Notes: a model not told the origin generated them from the sequence alone. A stretch of DNA of 64,000 nucleotides from Fodinibius roseus (GCF_900129315.1 NZ_FQUS01000022.1:26651-90650); one strand, 5' to 3'. Positions 52,565-62,386 are shown, numbered from the stretch's first letter. A program made the numbers and translations.

Positions 52565-53545
52565 ATGGAACATACACTTGCACGCAATACTTCAGATCAC
52601 CCTACAGCAAGGAAAAAGGAAGAAAGAAATAGCAGTCCTTTTATTGAAGCTAATACGAAAGCAGTTGGGTTACAAGAAATGACGGATAACCACATTATCC
52701 CTGTGTTCATTAAGGATAATGAACCGCTTATATCACACGCTGAGTTTATCGACAGAACTGTGGGCATAGTCCACCATGCCTTTGAGGGAGAAACCGTAGG
52801 AGGGCCCGATATCAGGGTATCTCATCCAGTTAAAGGCCGGATACCTTCAGCAAAGGGAAAGCCTGCTGATCAGCTGGAAGAAAATGAGAAGACGCTCTAC
52901 TATGAGAGAATGGCATTTGTCATACAGATTCCCTCTATCACGCAGCAGATACGCGAGGATACCCTGAATTTAACGGTGGGAGGAGTAAAAGCCTACAATA
53001 TAGATAACCTCAATAGCCGAAAAGGAGCCCCTGAGCATTTTAAAATCTTCATCGGGTTTATCAACAAGGTATGCACAAACCTTTGTGTCTGGACTAATGG
53101 TTTTTCGCAGACCATTCAGGTGGACAACCCCCGTGACCTTGAAGGGAAGATATATAATCTGGTGAGTGAGTTCAGTTATTCAAGCCAGTCTACCAACCTA
53201 AACAGGTACCAGGAGTACCAGCTTTCCGAAGAGCAGTTTGCCCAGCTTATAGGAAGAGCAAGGCTATATCAATACTTGCCATCCCAGCAGAAGAAAGGAT
53301 TGCCGGAATTAACGCTTAATGATACGCAGATAGCTACCGTAGCTAAAGAGTATTATAACAACGATCACTTTGGCGGTGATCCTGCCGGGAGCATTAATCT
53401 GTGGGACTTATATAACCTGTTTACCGAGGCCAACAAGTCCTCATACATTGACACCTTCCTGGACAGAGGCGTGAATGCTTATCAGTTTACGGCTCAGATA
53501 GCCGAGGCTTTGGAGAAGGAATCCGACTTCTGGTTCCTCAATTAG
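52565..53545 (+). CDS. DUF3871-like protein
   Basis: 326 residues, resembling the DUF3871 family found on Bacteroidota mobile elements (start region SPFIEANTKAVGLQEM and HIIPVFIKDNEPLISHAEFI). No enzymatic motif, signal or helix is visible. Function unknown; such proteins are often near element RepA and RadC genes, as here. The assignment is from memory of the family and should be tested. Confidence 0.55.
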   Translation: MEHTLARNTSDHPTARKKEERNSSPFIEANTKAVGLQEMTDNHIIPVFIKDNEPLISHAEFIDRTVGIVHHAFEGETVGGPDIRVSHPVKGRIPSAKGKPADQLEENEKTLYYERMAFVIQIPSITQQIREDTLNLTVGGVKAYNIDNLNSRKGAPEHFKIFIGFINKVCTNLCVWTNGFSQTIQVDNPRDLEGKIYNLVSEFSYSSQSTNLNRYQEYQLSEEQFAQLIGRARLYQYLPSQQKKGLPELTLNDTQIATVAKEYYNNDHFGGDPAGSINLWDLYNLFTEANKSSYIDTFLDRGVNAYQFTAQIAEALEKESDFWFLN

Positions 53546-53547
53546 TT

Positions 53548-53796
53548 ATGAGCGATAAGCTAATTGAGGATATCAACAAATATACGAACTCAGACAGCCT
53601 CTTGGTGCATACCCAGACCAAGGGGTTAATTCGCCTGTATTGCCCGTTTACCGTAAAAGTTATTCAATCCGTGGATAGCTATATGGTAGGAGAGGAGCTG
53701 GAAGTAGTAAAGGTAAAAGTATCGCCTGACTTAGACCTCGTTTACGTCATTGGTAACACCGGATACTACCATTACTATTTTTCCATACAGATATAA
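53548..53796 (+). CDS. Hypothetical protein, 82 residues
   Basis: Begins 2 bases after the stop of the DUF3871-like gene, so likely co-transcribed. Beta-rich, with Val and Tyr-rich end (YVIGNTGYYHYYFSIQI). Not recognised. Confidence 0.45.
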   Translation: MSDKLIEDINKYTNSDSLLVHTQTKGLIRLYCPFTVKVIQSVDSYMVGEELEVVKVKVSPDLDLVYVIGNTGYYHYYFSIQI

Positions 53797-53867
53797 GGGG
53801 ATTCTCACCTATAACTTCAACCATCCAATATCATGAACAGTAACCTTATCCAGGCTATAGAAAAGCT

Positions 53868-54035
53868 ATGCAGTTCCGGGAAATAGATCCGGAGGCCATA
53901 AGCAGCGTAGACAGTACGCTTGGCTTTATCTGGTTTAAAGCTGATGGCAGAACCTATTACCTGGGCATTGAGCAGGTCGACTTTGACCTTGACCAATGTT
54001 CAGGTGTAACAAAACCAACCAAAACAACAAAATAA
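53868..54035 (+). CDS. Short hypothetical ORF, possibly the 3' part of a frameshifted gene
   Basis: 55 residues starting MQFREIDPEAISSVDS and ending in a Thr/Lys tail. Immediately upstream, in another frame, ATG 53834 gives MNSNLIQAIEKLCSSGK then stop (53834-53887), overlapping this ORF. The two pieces read together like a single protein with a shift near 53865-53870, so this may be a broken gene. A terminator follows at 54045. Either a short gene or a degraded one. Confidence 0.4.
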   Translation: MQFREIDPEAISSVDSTLGFIWFKADGRTYYLGIEQVDFDLDQCSGVTKPTKTTK

Positions 54036-54044
54036 CCTGTGGAG

Positions 54045-54067
54045 GGGAGCCTTTGCGGCTCCCTTTT
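54045..54067 (+). terminator. Rho-independent terminator
   Basis: GGGAGCC-tttgc-GGCTCCC then TTTT, 10 bases after the 53868 ORF stop. Confidence 0.85.
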
Positions 54068-54092
54068 ACTTTAAAAATAAAGAGAACATAAA

Positions 54093-54572
54093 ATGACTAC
54101 TCAGAGCAATAATAATATAGAAAAATCACCATCACTTGCAGAAGTCAAACTAAAATATAAAAACAACCAACCCATAGAATCTTTCTCAGAAATTACCTCC
54201 CCTGAAAAAGCAGAACAGGTATTGCGTGAAATATGGGATACCGATAGCATCCAGTTAAAAGAGGAATTTATAGTGCTACTCCTAAATAATGCCAAGAAGC
54301 TATTAGGTTGGAGTAAAATAAGCTCAGGAGGAACAACAGCTACGATTGTAGATCCGGCTACGGTATTTCAGGTGGCTCTGCTTGCCAATGCGACATCTAT
54401 TATCCTGGCGCACAATCATCCAAGTGGAAATATTAATCCTTCACAAGCAGATAAGAACCTAACAAAAAGGATTAAGGAATCGGGTAAGATGCTGGGAATA
54501 TCTGTAGAAGATCATTTGATACTGACATTGGAAACATGTATCTCTTTTAGAGAAAAAGAAATCATTTGGTAG
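54093..54572 (+). CDS. radC: RadC-like JAB-domain protein (no HhH domain)
   Basis: 159 residues, with the RadC MPN/JAB zinc motif in LAHNHPSGNINPSQAD (about 104-118). It lacks the N-terminal helix-hairpin-helix of chromosomal RadC and is the size of element-borne copies. Found widely on integrative elements; its role there is not settled. Its stop codon overlaps the next terminator hairpin. Confidence 0.88.
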   Translation: MTTQSNNNIEKSPSLAEVKLKYKNNQPIESFSEITSPEKAEQVLREIWDTDSIQLKEEFIVLLLNNAKKLLGWSKISSGGTTATIVDPATVFQVALLANATSIILAHNHPSGNINPSQADKNLTKRIKESGKMLGISVEDHLILTLETCISFREKEIIW

Positions 54573-54594
54573 GAAGGTTACTCCTTCCTACTTT
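54569..54594 (+). terminator. Rho-independent terminator after radC
   Basis: GTAGGAAGG-ttact-CCTTCCTAC then TTT. It separates radC from the defence operon that follows. Confidence 0.85.
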
Positions 54595-54665
54595 CAAAAT
54601 AATTGTATTTTATTACCATAATGGACATGCAAAACACGTTGGTTCGATTAAGTTATAAATAAATT

Positions 54666-57320
54666 ATGGAATTTACCCCTTTTGATATATTAGATCCCAA
54701 AGTTCGTTGGAAACCTTCAGAGCAGATATCTTTAGAAGAAGAACAACAGCTTTTACCACCGTTAGTCCTTAAAATTCGAAAAGAAGTTCAGGAATGGAGA
54801 GACAGTGGATATAAGGGGGCTTCCCAAACAACAAAAGATCTATTTTCTTATTGGTTTGATGTAGAGCACGAAGTTGAGGGTAATAAATTCCAGTTTTTCT
54901 TTAGCCAACGGGAAGCAATAGAATCCATCATTTACCTCTATGAAAAAAAAGAAGCCCGTGATAAGTATGATTTAATGCGCTTTGATAATTCGGGGATGGT
55001 TTCTACAGGTATGTTTGATGAAACGTGGCCACGATATGTCATTAAAGCGGCTACAGGATCTGGAAAGACGAAGGTTATGGGGTTAGCTATAGTATGGTCA
55101 TACTTCCAAAATCTGTACGAAGAAGATTCAGAGCTTGCAAAAAACTTCTTGGTAATTGCCCCTAATATCATTGTTTTGAATAGGCTGAAGACCGATTTTG
55201 AAGGTCTAAAGATGTTTCGAAATGAGCCATTTATTCCTGAAAATGGTTTCCGAGATAAACATTGGCAAAATGATTTTCAACCTACCTTACATATCCAGGA
55301 TGAGATTAAACCCTTAAGTAATAAAGGGAATATCTTTCTGAGTAATATTCACAGGGTGTATATGACAGAAGATTCAGAGCCGACCCTTGAAGAGCAGTTT
55401 TTAGGTAGTAAACCAAAGGCTGATGCCGATACCGATAAAGGCGTAGATCTGGATGAGATTTTACGAAGTAAGGAGCTGAATAACCTAATGGTACTCAATG
55501 ATGAAGCCCATCACATTCATGACAGCAAGCTCCAGTGGTTCCAGAGTATTCAGGACATCAATAATAAGATGAAGCTTCAGCATGATCGTGGACTCTCCCT
55601 TCAGGTAGATTTTACGGCTACGCCAAAAGATCAAAATGGTGCTATCTTTGTACAGACCATTAGTGACTATCCTCTTGTTGAAGCCATTAAACAAAATGTG
55701 GTTAAAACACCTGTTCTACCTGATGAAGCAAGTCGAAGTAAGTTAGAGGAGAAGGACTCCAGCAACGTTGTAGAGCAATATCGGGACTATATTGATCTTG
55801 GTTATCAGGAATGGAAACAACAGTATGAAGATCTAAAAAGTCAGCGAAAGCCCATACTGTTTGTGATGGCAAATAAAACAAAGGAAGCAGATAAAATAGC
55901 GGAATATCTGGAGTCTCATTATCAAGAGATGAAAGATAAGGTCTTAGTGATTCATACAGATAGAAGTGGAAGAATAAAAGAGGATGTTAAAAGCCGGCAG
56001 GATGAAGTTGAAATGCTTAGAAAAGCGGCAAATGAAGTTGATGATCCTCATTCACCATATAGAGCAATTGTGTCAGTTTTAATGCTTCGTGAAGGATGGG
56101 ATGTGCAAAATGTAAGTACTATAGTTGGATTACGGCCATTTTCTGCTGATTCCAAGATTCTGCCTGAACAGGCATTGGGTAGAGGTCTTCGGAAGATGTT
56201 TGATCTTCAAACGAAAGAAGAGCTTGTGGTCATTGGTACCGATCCTTTTATAGAGTTTGTAGAGTCCATCAAAACTGAAGGAGTGGAATTTAACTATCGT
56301 CCAATGAACTTAAAGTCTCGTTCGGATCAAAAAAATCCCATTATAGTTGAGGTGGATGAAGATAATCCTGATAAAAATTTAGATGAGCTTGATATTCAAT
56401 TGCCTATAATGACTCCACGAATTTATCGGGAGTATAAAAACTTGGAATTGATAAATTTAGAAGAACTGTCGTTTGATCCACTTTCTTACAAAGAATTTAG
56501 TGAAGAGGAGAAGCGAGAAATAGTGTTTCGAGATCTGGACGGGGAGATATCCCATGCTACTGAGTTTAGTAGTACATTGCCTGACTATCGAAATATGATA
56601 TCATTTTTTGCAAAAAGAATTCTCAAAGATAATCGTTTGGTTAGTGGCTTTAATGTCTTATACCCCAAAGTTGAATCTTTTATCCGGGAATATTTATTTG
56701 GGCAAGAGGTTGATCTTGAAGATGCTAATACGCTTAGAAACATGTCTCGCCCTAAGGTGCCTCAAACCATTAAAAGCGCGTTTAAGAAAGCTATTGATGA
56801 GCTGACGGTAAAAGATAAAGGTAGTGCTGAAATTCACCGTCATATTAGGCTAAGAGATGTTAAACCAAAAGTGTTCAGTAATCGTAAATTTGTTAAGCCA
56901 AGTAAAAGTGTTTTTAATAAGGTGGTTTCAGAACATGACAATGAGTTTGAGCTATCCTTTTCCTCTTTCTTAGATAAGATTGATGGTGTCAAGAGTTTTG
57001 CAAAGAATACAAATGCGGTAAACTTTACGGTGGAGTATCAGAAAGAGGATAAAAATATTAGTAATTATCAGCCTGACTTCTTTATTAAGGCTGAGGATGA
57101 AGCAGTCGTATATATCGTTGAAACCAAGGGTCGAGAAGATTTAGATGCCTTTAATAAGTTTAACCGTTTGGAAAGATGGTGCAAAGACGTAAATGAAGCA
57201 GGTGCAAAATATGAGTTTAAACCCATTTATATTCAACAGAACGAATGGGAAGAGTACAAGAAAAAAATTAAACACTTGGACGATATTATTAACCTATTCC
57301 CCCAATCAATTGAAGCGTAG
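54666..57320 (+). CDS. res: Type III-like restriction endonuclease subunit (SF2 helicase plus PD-(D/E)XK)
   Basis: 884 residues. Superfamily 2 helicase core: Walker A AATGSGKT (about 129-136), DEAHH (about 279), DFTATPK (about 315), motif VI region QALGRGLRK (about 502). The C-terminal nuclease domain has a PD-(D/E)XK-like pattern in YQPDFFIKA and YIVETKGRE (about 799-822). With the mod gene it forms an ATP-dependent restriction enzyme. It starts 72 bases after the radC terminator; first gene of the defence operon. The order res-mod is reversed compared with most type III systems. Confidence 0.9.
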   Translation: MEFTPFDILDPKVRWKPSEQISLEEEQQLLPPLVLKIRKEVQEWRDSGYKGASQTTKDLFSYWFDVEHEVEGNKFQFFFSQREAIESIIYLYEKKEARDKYDLMRFDNSGMVSTGMFDETWPRYVIKAATGSGKTKVMGLAIVWSYFQNLYEEDSELAKNFLVIAPNIIVLNRLKTDFEGLKMFRNEPFIPENGFRDKHWQNDFQPTLHIQDEIKPLSNKGNIFLSNIHRVYMTEDSEPTLEEQFLGSKPKADADTDKGVDLDEILRSKELNNLMVLNDEAHHIHDSKLQWFQSIQDINNKMKLQHDRGLSLQVDFTATPKDQNGAIFVQTISDYPLVEAIKQNVVKTPVLPDEASRSKLEEKDSSNVVEQYRDYIDLGYQEWKQQYEDLKSQRKPILFVMANKTKEADKIAEYLESHYQEMKDKVLVIHTDRSGRIKEDVKSRQDEVEMLRKAANEVDDPHSPYRAIVSVLMLREGWDVQNVSTIVGLRPFSADSKILPEQALGRGLRKMFDLQTKEELVVIGTDPFIEFVESIKTEGVEFNYRPMNLKSRSDQKNPIIVEVDEDNPDKNLDELDIQLPIMTPRIYREYKNLELINLEELSFDPLSYKEFSEEEKREIVFRDLDGEISHATEFSSTLPDYRNMISFFAKRILKDNRLVSGFNVLYPKVESFIREYLFGQEVDLEDANTLRNMSRPKVPQTIKSAFKKAIDELTVKDKGSAEIHRHIRLRDVKPKVFSNRKFVKPSKSVFNKVVSEHDNEFELSFSSFLDKIDGVKSFAKNTNAVNFTVEYQKEDKNISNYQPDFFIKAEDEAVVYIVETKGREDLDAFNKFNRLERWCKDVNEAGAKYEFKPIYIQQNEWEEYKKKIKHLDDIINLFPQSIEA

Positions 57321-57333
57321 ATAACCCTGATAT

Positions 57334-59520
57334 ATGAGTATTGAAGATCTATCCGAAAAAGAAAAAAGCAAAATTATTGATTATATCAAGAACGATGAAA
57401 ATTTACCGAAAGAATATATCTATAAACTATTTTCGGACGATGAAGATGTATTTTTGTTTTGGAATGGTCGTAATGAAGAACCAACGAATATAGTTCTTCC
57501 ATTTCATTCTATTGAGCATATTGATGAACCCAGAAAGGAAAAGATAGAGGGTTCTGGTGAGCTGTTTGATAATAGAGGAAGACAAATAGAAGGATGGACG
57601 AATAAGTTAATTTGGGGAGATAATAAGCTTATTCTTTCTTCTCTGGTTAATGGACCAATAAGAGAGCAAATTGAAGACCAAGGCGGTTTAAAACTTATTT
57701 ATATAGATCCTCCTTTTGCAGTTGGAGCAGATTTTTCCTTCTCGATTGATCTCAATGGTGAAGATATAACAAAGCAACAGTCAATAGTTGAAGAAATAGC
57801 TTATAGGGATACATGGGGAAGAGGAGTATCATCATATTTGAATATGATGTATGAAAGGTTGAAAATTATGTACGACCTGTTAGCTACTAATGGTTCAATA
57901 TATGTTCATTGTGATTGGAGGTTGGACAGTTATCTAAAACTATTATTGGATGAAATATTTTCTTCAAATTATAGAGGTGAAATAATCTGGAAAAAAGATG
58001 CTGTTGGTAAAGGAGCTAAAAAGAATGCAGATCATTGGCCTAAGACATTTGATAAAATCTATTGTTACAGTAAGACTGATAACTACACATTTAATTTCTT
58101 AGGTGCAGATTTAACTGAAAAGCAATTAAAAGAATTTAGATATGAAGATCCAGATGGAAGGAAATTTAAGAGGACTACACTTGGAGATTATTCGGATGAG
58201 TCTATTAAAAAAATGGAAAAGCAAAATCTAATATATACATCATCAAGCGGTAAAAAATATAAGAAGTACTATCTTGATGAATACACAATTCAGCAAGATT
58301 CATTATGGATGGATATACCTGGGTTTGGAGTTGCTACAGCTTCAAAAGAAAGAGTGGGATATCCCACTCAAAAACCCGAAGAAATTTTAGAAAGGATATT
58401 AGAGGTAAGTTCTAATCAAGGAAATTTGGTTGCTGACTTCTTTTGTGGAAGTGGTACTCTTCCAGCAGTAGCAGAAAAAAAGAATAGAAAATGGATAGCC
58501 GCTGATCTTGGTCGCTTCGCTATTCATACAACACGAAAAAGGATGATTGATGTACAAAGGGCATTGAAGGAGAAAGGTGAAGATTATAGAGCCTTCCAGT
58601 TATTGAATTTGGGTAAGTATGAGCGACAACACTTCTTTGGAGTTCCAACTAATGTTTCTGAGGAGAAGCAACAACAAATTTTAGAAGTAAAGCAGGAAAA
58701 GTATATTAGCTTAATTTTAGAAGGCTATTCTGCAATCAAAGTAGATGGATATAAATATTTACATGGGAAACGAGCCACACGTTTTGTCCATGTTGGTCCT
58801 TTAAATATTCCCGTGACACGTGATCTTGTCGAATCTGTTTATCAAGAGTGCAAAGATGATATTATAACTCAAGTAGATATTCTTGGTTTTGAATTTGAGA
58901 TGGGATTAGCACCTTTTGTAGAAGAACAGATGAAAGATAAAGGTGTAGATATTCGCCTTAAAAATATTCCCCGAGAAGTCTTTGATCCCAGAGCTGTTGA
59001 AAAAGGTCAAGTTAAGTTCTTTGATGTAGCTTATTTAGATGCTGATACCGAGGTTGATGGTAAGGAAGTCCATGTTACTCTTTCAAACTTTGTAACCAGC
59101 TATACACAAGATGATATTGAAGAAGTAGAAAACAATCTTCGAAAAGGGAGCTCAAAAATAGTTATTGAAAGTGGTGAGATCATAAAAGTTACCAAAGAAG
59201 GAGATGGTATTTATAACAGGGAGTCACTTACAAACTCTTGGACAGATTGGATTGATTACTGGGCTGTTGATTTCAATTACGAAAGCAATAAAGAGATAAT
59301 TAAAGTTGAAGAAGATGGAGAATTAAAAGAGAAGTGGACGGGTAATTATATCTTCGAAAACGAGTGGCAGAGCTTTCGTACTAAACAGGATAATGAGTTA
59401 GAATTGACTTCTGCTCCTCATGAATACAAAGAACCTGGACGGTATAAAATTATGGTGAAAGTAGTAGATATTTTGGGAGTTGACACATCACAGGTGTTTG
59501 AGGTGAAGGTAGATGGGTAA
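57334..59520 (+). CDS. mod: Type III-like site-specific DNA N6-adenine methyltransferase
   Basis: 728 residues. The catalytic motif DPPF (125-128, in IYIDPPFAVGADF) precedes the SAM-binding FCGSGT (about 369-374), the order of beta-class amino-methyltransferases used by type III Mod proteins. The middle (about 430-600) is probably target recognition plus helical linker; the C-terminal 130 residues are beta-rich (PGRYKIMVKVVDILGV). Begins 13 bases after res. Its end overlaps the start of the next gene by 8 bases (ATGGGTAA), so the nuclease-Argonaute pair is translationally joined. Confidence 0.9.
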   Translation: MSIEDLSEKEKSKIIDYIKNDENLPKEYIYKLFSDDEDVFLFWNGRNEEPTNIVLPFHSIEHIDEPRKEKIEGSGELFDNRGRQIEGWTNKLIWGDNKLILSSLVNGPIREQIEDQGGLKLIYIDPPFAVGADFSFSIDLNGEDITKQQSIVEEIAYRDTWGRGVSSYLNMMYERLKIMYDLLATNGSIYVHCDWRLDSYLKLLLDEIFSSNYRGEIIWKKDAVGKGAKKNADHWPKTFDKIYCYSKTDNYTFNFLGADLTEKQLKEFRYEDPDGRKFKRTTLGDYSDESIKKMEKQNLIYTSSSGKKYKKYYLDEYTIQQDSLWMDIPGFGVATASKERVGYPTQKPEEILERILEVSSNQGNLVADFFCGSGTLPAVAEKKNRKWIAADLGRFAIHTTRKRMIDVQRALKEKGEDYRAFQLLNLGKYERQHFFGVPTNVSEEKQQQILEVKQEKYISLILEGYSAIKVDGYKYLHGKRATRFVHVGPLNIPVTRDLVESVYQECKDDIITQVDILGFEFEMGLAPFVEEQMKDKGVDIRLKNIPREVFDPRAVEKGQVKFFDVAYLDADTEVDGKEVHVTLSNFVTSYTQDDIEEVENNLRKGSSKIVIESGEIIKVTKEGDGIYNRESLTNSWTDWIDYWAVDFNYESNKEIIKVEEDGELKEKWTGNYIFENEWQSFRTKQDNELELTSAPHEYKEPGRYKIMVKVVDILGVDTSQVFEVKVDG

Positions 59521-60844
59521 AATAGTAAATGAAAGCCATATAGTCGGTAAGGAAGGTGTAAATGCATTTGAAAGATATTGCTTAGAACATAAGCCGACTA
59601 TATTATGGAGAGAAGAAAACGTTAATGATTTTGGTATTGATGGTGAGGTTGAGTTAACAAGAGTCAATGAACGGGGAAAGGAAGAAGTAACGGGCAAGAT
59701 AATTAAAGTTCAAATCAAGTCCTCTAAATATAGTAGTTATATTTTTAATGAAGATGATACCAGTTTTAAATTTAGAGCTAAATCACAAGATTATGAGTAT
59801 TGGGAAAATCACAATCTGGATGTAGTCTTGGTTTATTATGATGCCAATAATAAAAAATTATATGGTAAGAAAATCACTCCATTGCAGAAGGAAAAATTTA
59901 AAAAAACCGTTCCCATAGAATTCTCTAAAAAGGAGAATCTACTGAGGAGAGAAGAAAATAACTTCACCAGTAAGTTTGGTGATCATTTACTTCCACGCTT
60001 AGAATTTGGTGTAAACAATAAGCTCATTTCAAATATATTTCCTCTTGTTGAGACTCCTAAATCAGTTTATGTATATAAATCTAAATACAAAAATTTCAAT
60101 AAGATTTTAAAGCTAACAAAAGGTCATGGATTCCCAATTATTAGCTTACGATCTGATGAAATTGTATTGATTACTAAACCAACAAATTACAGTTACTTCA
60201 ATAATAATATTATAAAGAAGAAAATAGGCGAATATAGATATGAGGATTTTATAAATGATAAAGAGAATAGAAAGAGAATTGTCGAGATTTATAGAAAACT
60301 CTTTGGATCATATTGTAATGAAAGAGGGATAGGTTATAATAAAAAATTTAGAAGATACTACTTTTTAAAAAATGCAGATAAAAAGAATCGAAAAGAAAGT
60401 TATGAGCCACGTTTAAGTAAGCAGGATTCGGTAGAACGTTCAGTTGTAAAGTTTATGAATTACTATGGAATCAATTTTTATAAACATGATGGATTTAGTA
60501 CTTATTTTCTATATATAAACGATAGAATATATATTACTATTATTCCGCGATTATTATATACAGAAGATGGAGAAAAACCTTTAGATGATAAAAAGCTTGT
60601 AACCAAGTTAGCTGGTTATATTAAATCAAGAAAATTTAATAATCATGTGGTGAACGACCTTTACTTTTTATTCAAATATTTATCAAAAGGTGGAAATAGA
60701 ATTTACGTTGCTAATTTCGGTAATTGTAAATTTTGTATAGGTAAATCAATGAATTTTGAAGTCAATTACGGGATCAGAAAAAAGAAAAACGAGGAAAGTT
60801 CAATAATTGACGAATCAGACACTCAAAAGGAATTATTTGAATAG
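59513..60844 (+). CDS. DUF4365-APAZ effector nuclease (DREN-APAZ), SPARDA partner
   Basis: 443 residues. The N-terminal DUF4365 domain (about 1-140) has a PD-(D/E)XK-type active site: D43 and E45 in NDFGIDGEVEL, then Q67-I-K69. The C-terminal half looks like the APAZ domain (analogous to the N-PAZ part of long Argonautes): SVVKFMNYYGINFYKHDGFS and IYITIIPRLLYTEDG, about 310-350. DUF4365-APAZ next to short Argonaute is the composition of SPARDA systems, where guide/target recognition activates indiscriminate nucleic-acid cleavage. Starts inside the mod stop region; its stop abuts the ATG of the Argonaute gene. Confidence 0.85.
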   Translation: MGKIVNESHIVGKEGVNAFERYCLEHKPTILWREENVNDFGIDGEVELTRVNERGKEEVTGKIIKVQIKSSKYSSYIFNEDDTSFKFRAKSQDYEYWENHNLDVVLVYYDANNKKLYGKKITPLQKEKFKKTVPIEFSKKENLLRREENNFTSKFGDHLLPRLEFGVNNKLISNIFPLVETPKSVYVYKSKYKNFNKILKLTKGHGFPIISLRSDEIVLITKPTNYSYFNNNIIKKKIGEYRYEDFINDKENRKRIVEIYRKLFGSYCNERGIGYNKKFRRYYFLKNADKKNRKESYEPRLSKQDSVERSVVKFMNYYGINFYKHDGFSTYFLYINDRIYITIIPRLLYTEDGEKPLDDKKLVTKLAGYIKSRKFNNHVVNDLYFLFKYLSKGGNRIYVANFGNCKFCIGKSMNFEVNYGIRKKKNEESSIIDESDTQKELFE

Positions 60845-62386
60845 ATGGAAGTAGAATATTTAAAAGAGCCTAAAATTGAATTTGCAGATGAATTTCTGTG
60901 TGAAGACCCTAAAACAGGTATTTCTGTTGCTGGGTTTTATTCACTTACTGATAATACTCATAGATCAGAAATTCACTACGCAACAATTGGCACTCAACAG
61001 AATATCCAGGATCTAAGTGATTGGCTCGATAAACTCAAACAACGTATAACAGCTACTGAAAAGGTTAACGAAATGTCTGACTCTTCTGAAATAAGTGAGG
61101 AAGGTGAAGTTATAAGTTTGTTTAATAGCGAGGATTTACCCTCAGAAGAAGAATTTATATCAAAAGAAGTAAGTAAAAAATTAAATCCTGATTTTCCAGG
61201 GTTCAACAAGGATTCTGTATTTAAAAGTGAATTCTTAAATAATGAAACAAACAATATTTCAATAAAAGATAATCATTTAAAAAATATTTTAGAATCAGAT
61301 GACCCTAAAATAAATAAGCAACAGTCTTTAATAGAATTATTTGAAGATGCATACAAAAAGCTACTAAAAAATTATATCACTAAACCAGATGTATGTTTTC
61401 TTATAATTCCAGATTCAGTATTTAAAAAATTTTCATCTGTTCAGGTTGGGAACATATATTTGAACTTTAGAAGAAAATTAAAAGCTACATTGATGCAATG
61501 TTCCAATGATGTGCCTGTGCAACTTCTTTTAGAAGGTACGATTCGAGAAAAGAAAAGTGGTTTGCAAGATCTATCAATGGTTGCTTGGAATTTTGTTGTA
61601 GCACAATATTACAAAACTGCCAATTGTATACCTTGGTCATTGACGAATATTGATAAAAACACGTGTTTTATTGGGATTAGTTTTCATAGAGTTATAGAGA
61701 GCGACTCATCAACCTTGAGATCGAGTGTCGCACAAGCATTTAACAGAGATGGTAAAGGACTGGTTTTTACCGGAAAACAATTTAGTTGGGATAAGAAAAA
61801 GACCCGGGTGAATGCACCTCACCTTAAATACAACTATGCAAAAGAACTGACTAAAAAAGTCTTACAAAATTATATAGAAATCAATAAACACACTCCTTCT
61901 CGTATAGTTTTACATAAAACAACTGACTTTTGGGACAGTTTCGATCACCCCAATTATGCAGAAATTGAGGGATTTACGGATGGAATAAAGGATGTTCTTC
62001 CAAATGAAGTAACTATTGATTTTGTGACAATAAGATCTTCTAATATTAGGCTGCTAAATGAAAATGATAAATATCCAGTAATTAGGGGGACATTATTGAA
62101 TTTGGCAGATCATGAGGGAGTACTTTATACTAATGGATTTATCCCATTCCAAGAAACTTATCCCGGGCATCATATTCCAGCACCACTGCTCATAAAGAAA
62201 CAAGGAGAAACTACTCTACGCAATATTTCGAAAGAAATAATGGCTTTAACTAAACTTAACTTCAATAATTGCAATTACTATAATAGTCTTCCTATTACTA
62301 TAAGCTTTGCTAAAAAGGTTGGAGAAATAATACAATATCTGCCTGAGAATTTCGAACCACCATTTAAATATTTTTATTATATGTAA
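60845..62386 (+). CDS. Short prokaryotic Argonaute (MID-PIWI), catalytically inactive
   Basis: 513 residues. N-terminal part has IEFADEFLCEDPKTGISV (about 11-28) and LNPDFPGF (113-120) as in short pAgos, then an acidic linker (about 78-108), MID about 180-275 and PIWI about 275-495. The first catalytic position, where active PIWI domains have Asp (GxD), reads GISF (277-280), and IVLHKTTDF (354-362) lacks the expected DG; so no slicer activity is predicted. TKLNFNN (469-475) and LPITISFAKKVGEI (482-495) are the conserved PIWI end. It should bind guide RNA and DNA target and pass the signal to the DUF4365-APAZ partner. Its ATG follows the upstream TAG with no gap. Confidence 0.88.
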   Translation: MEVEYLKEPKIEFADEFLCEDPKTGISVAGFYSLTDNTHRSEIHYATIGTQQNIQDLSDWLDKLKQRITATEKVNEMSDSSEISEEGEVISLFNSEDLPSEEEFISKEVSKKLNPDFPGFNKDSVFKSEFLNNETNNISIKDNHLKNILESDDPKINKQQSLIELFEDAYKKLLKNYITKPDVCFLIIPDSVFKKFSSVQVGNIYLNFRRKLKATLMQCSNDVPVQLLLEGTIREKKSGLQDLSMVAWNFVVAQYYKTANCIPWSLTNIDKNTCFIGISFHRVIESDSSTLRSSVAQAFNRDGKGLVFTGKQFSWDKKKTRVNAPHLKYNYAKELTKKVLQNYIEINKHTPSRIVLHKTTDFWDSFDHPNYAEIEGFTDGIKDVLPNEVTIDFVTIRSSNIRLLNENDKYPVIRGTLLNLADHEGVLYTNGFIPFQETYPGHHIPAPLLIKKQGETTLRNISKEIMALTKLNFNNCNYYNSLPITISFAKKVGEIIQYLPENFEPPFKYFYYM

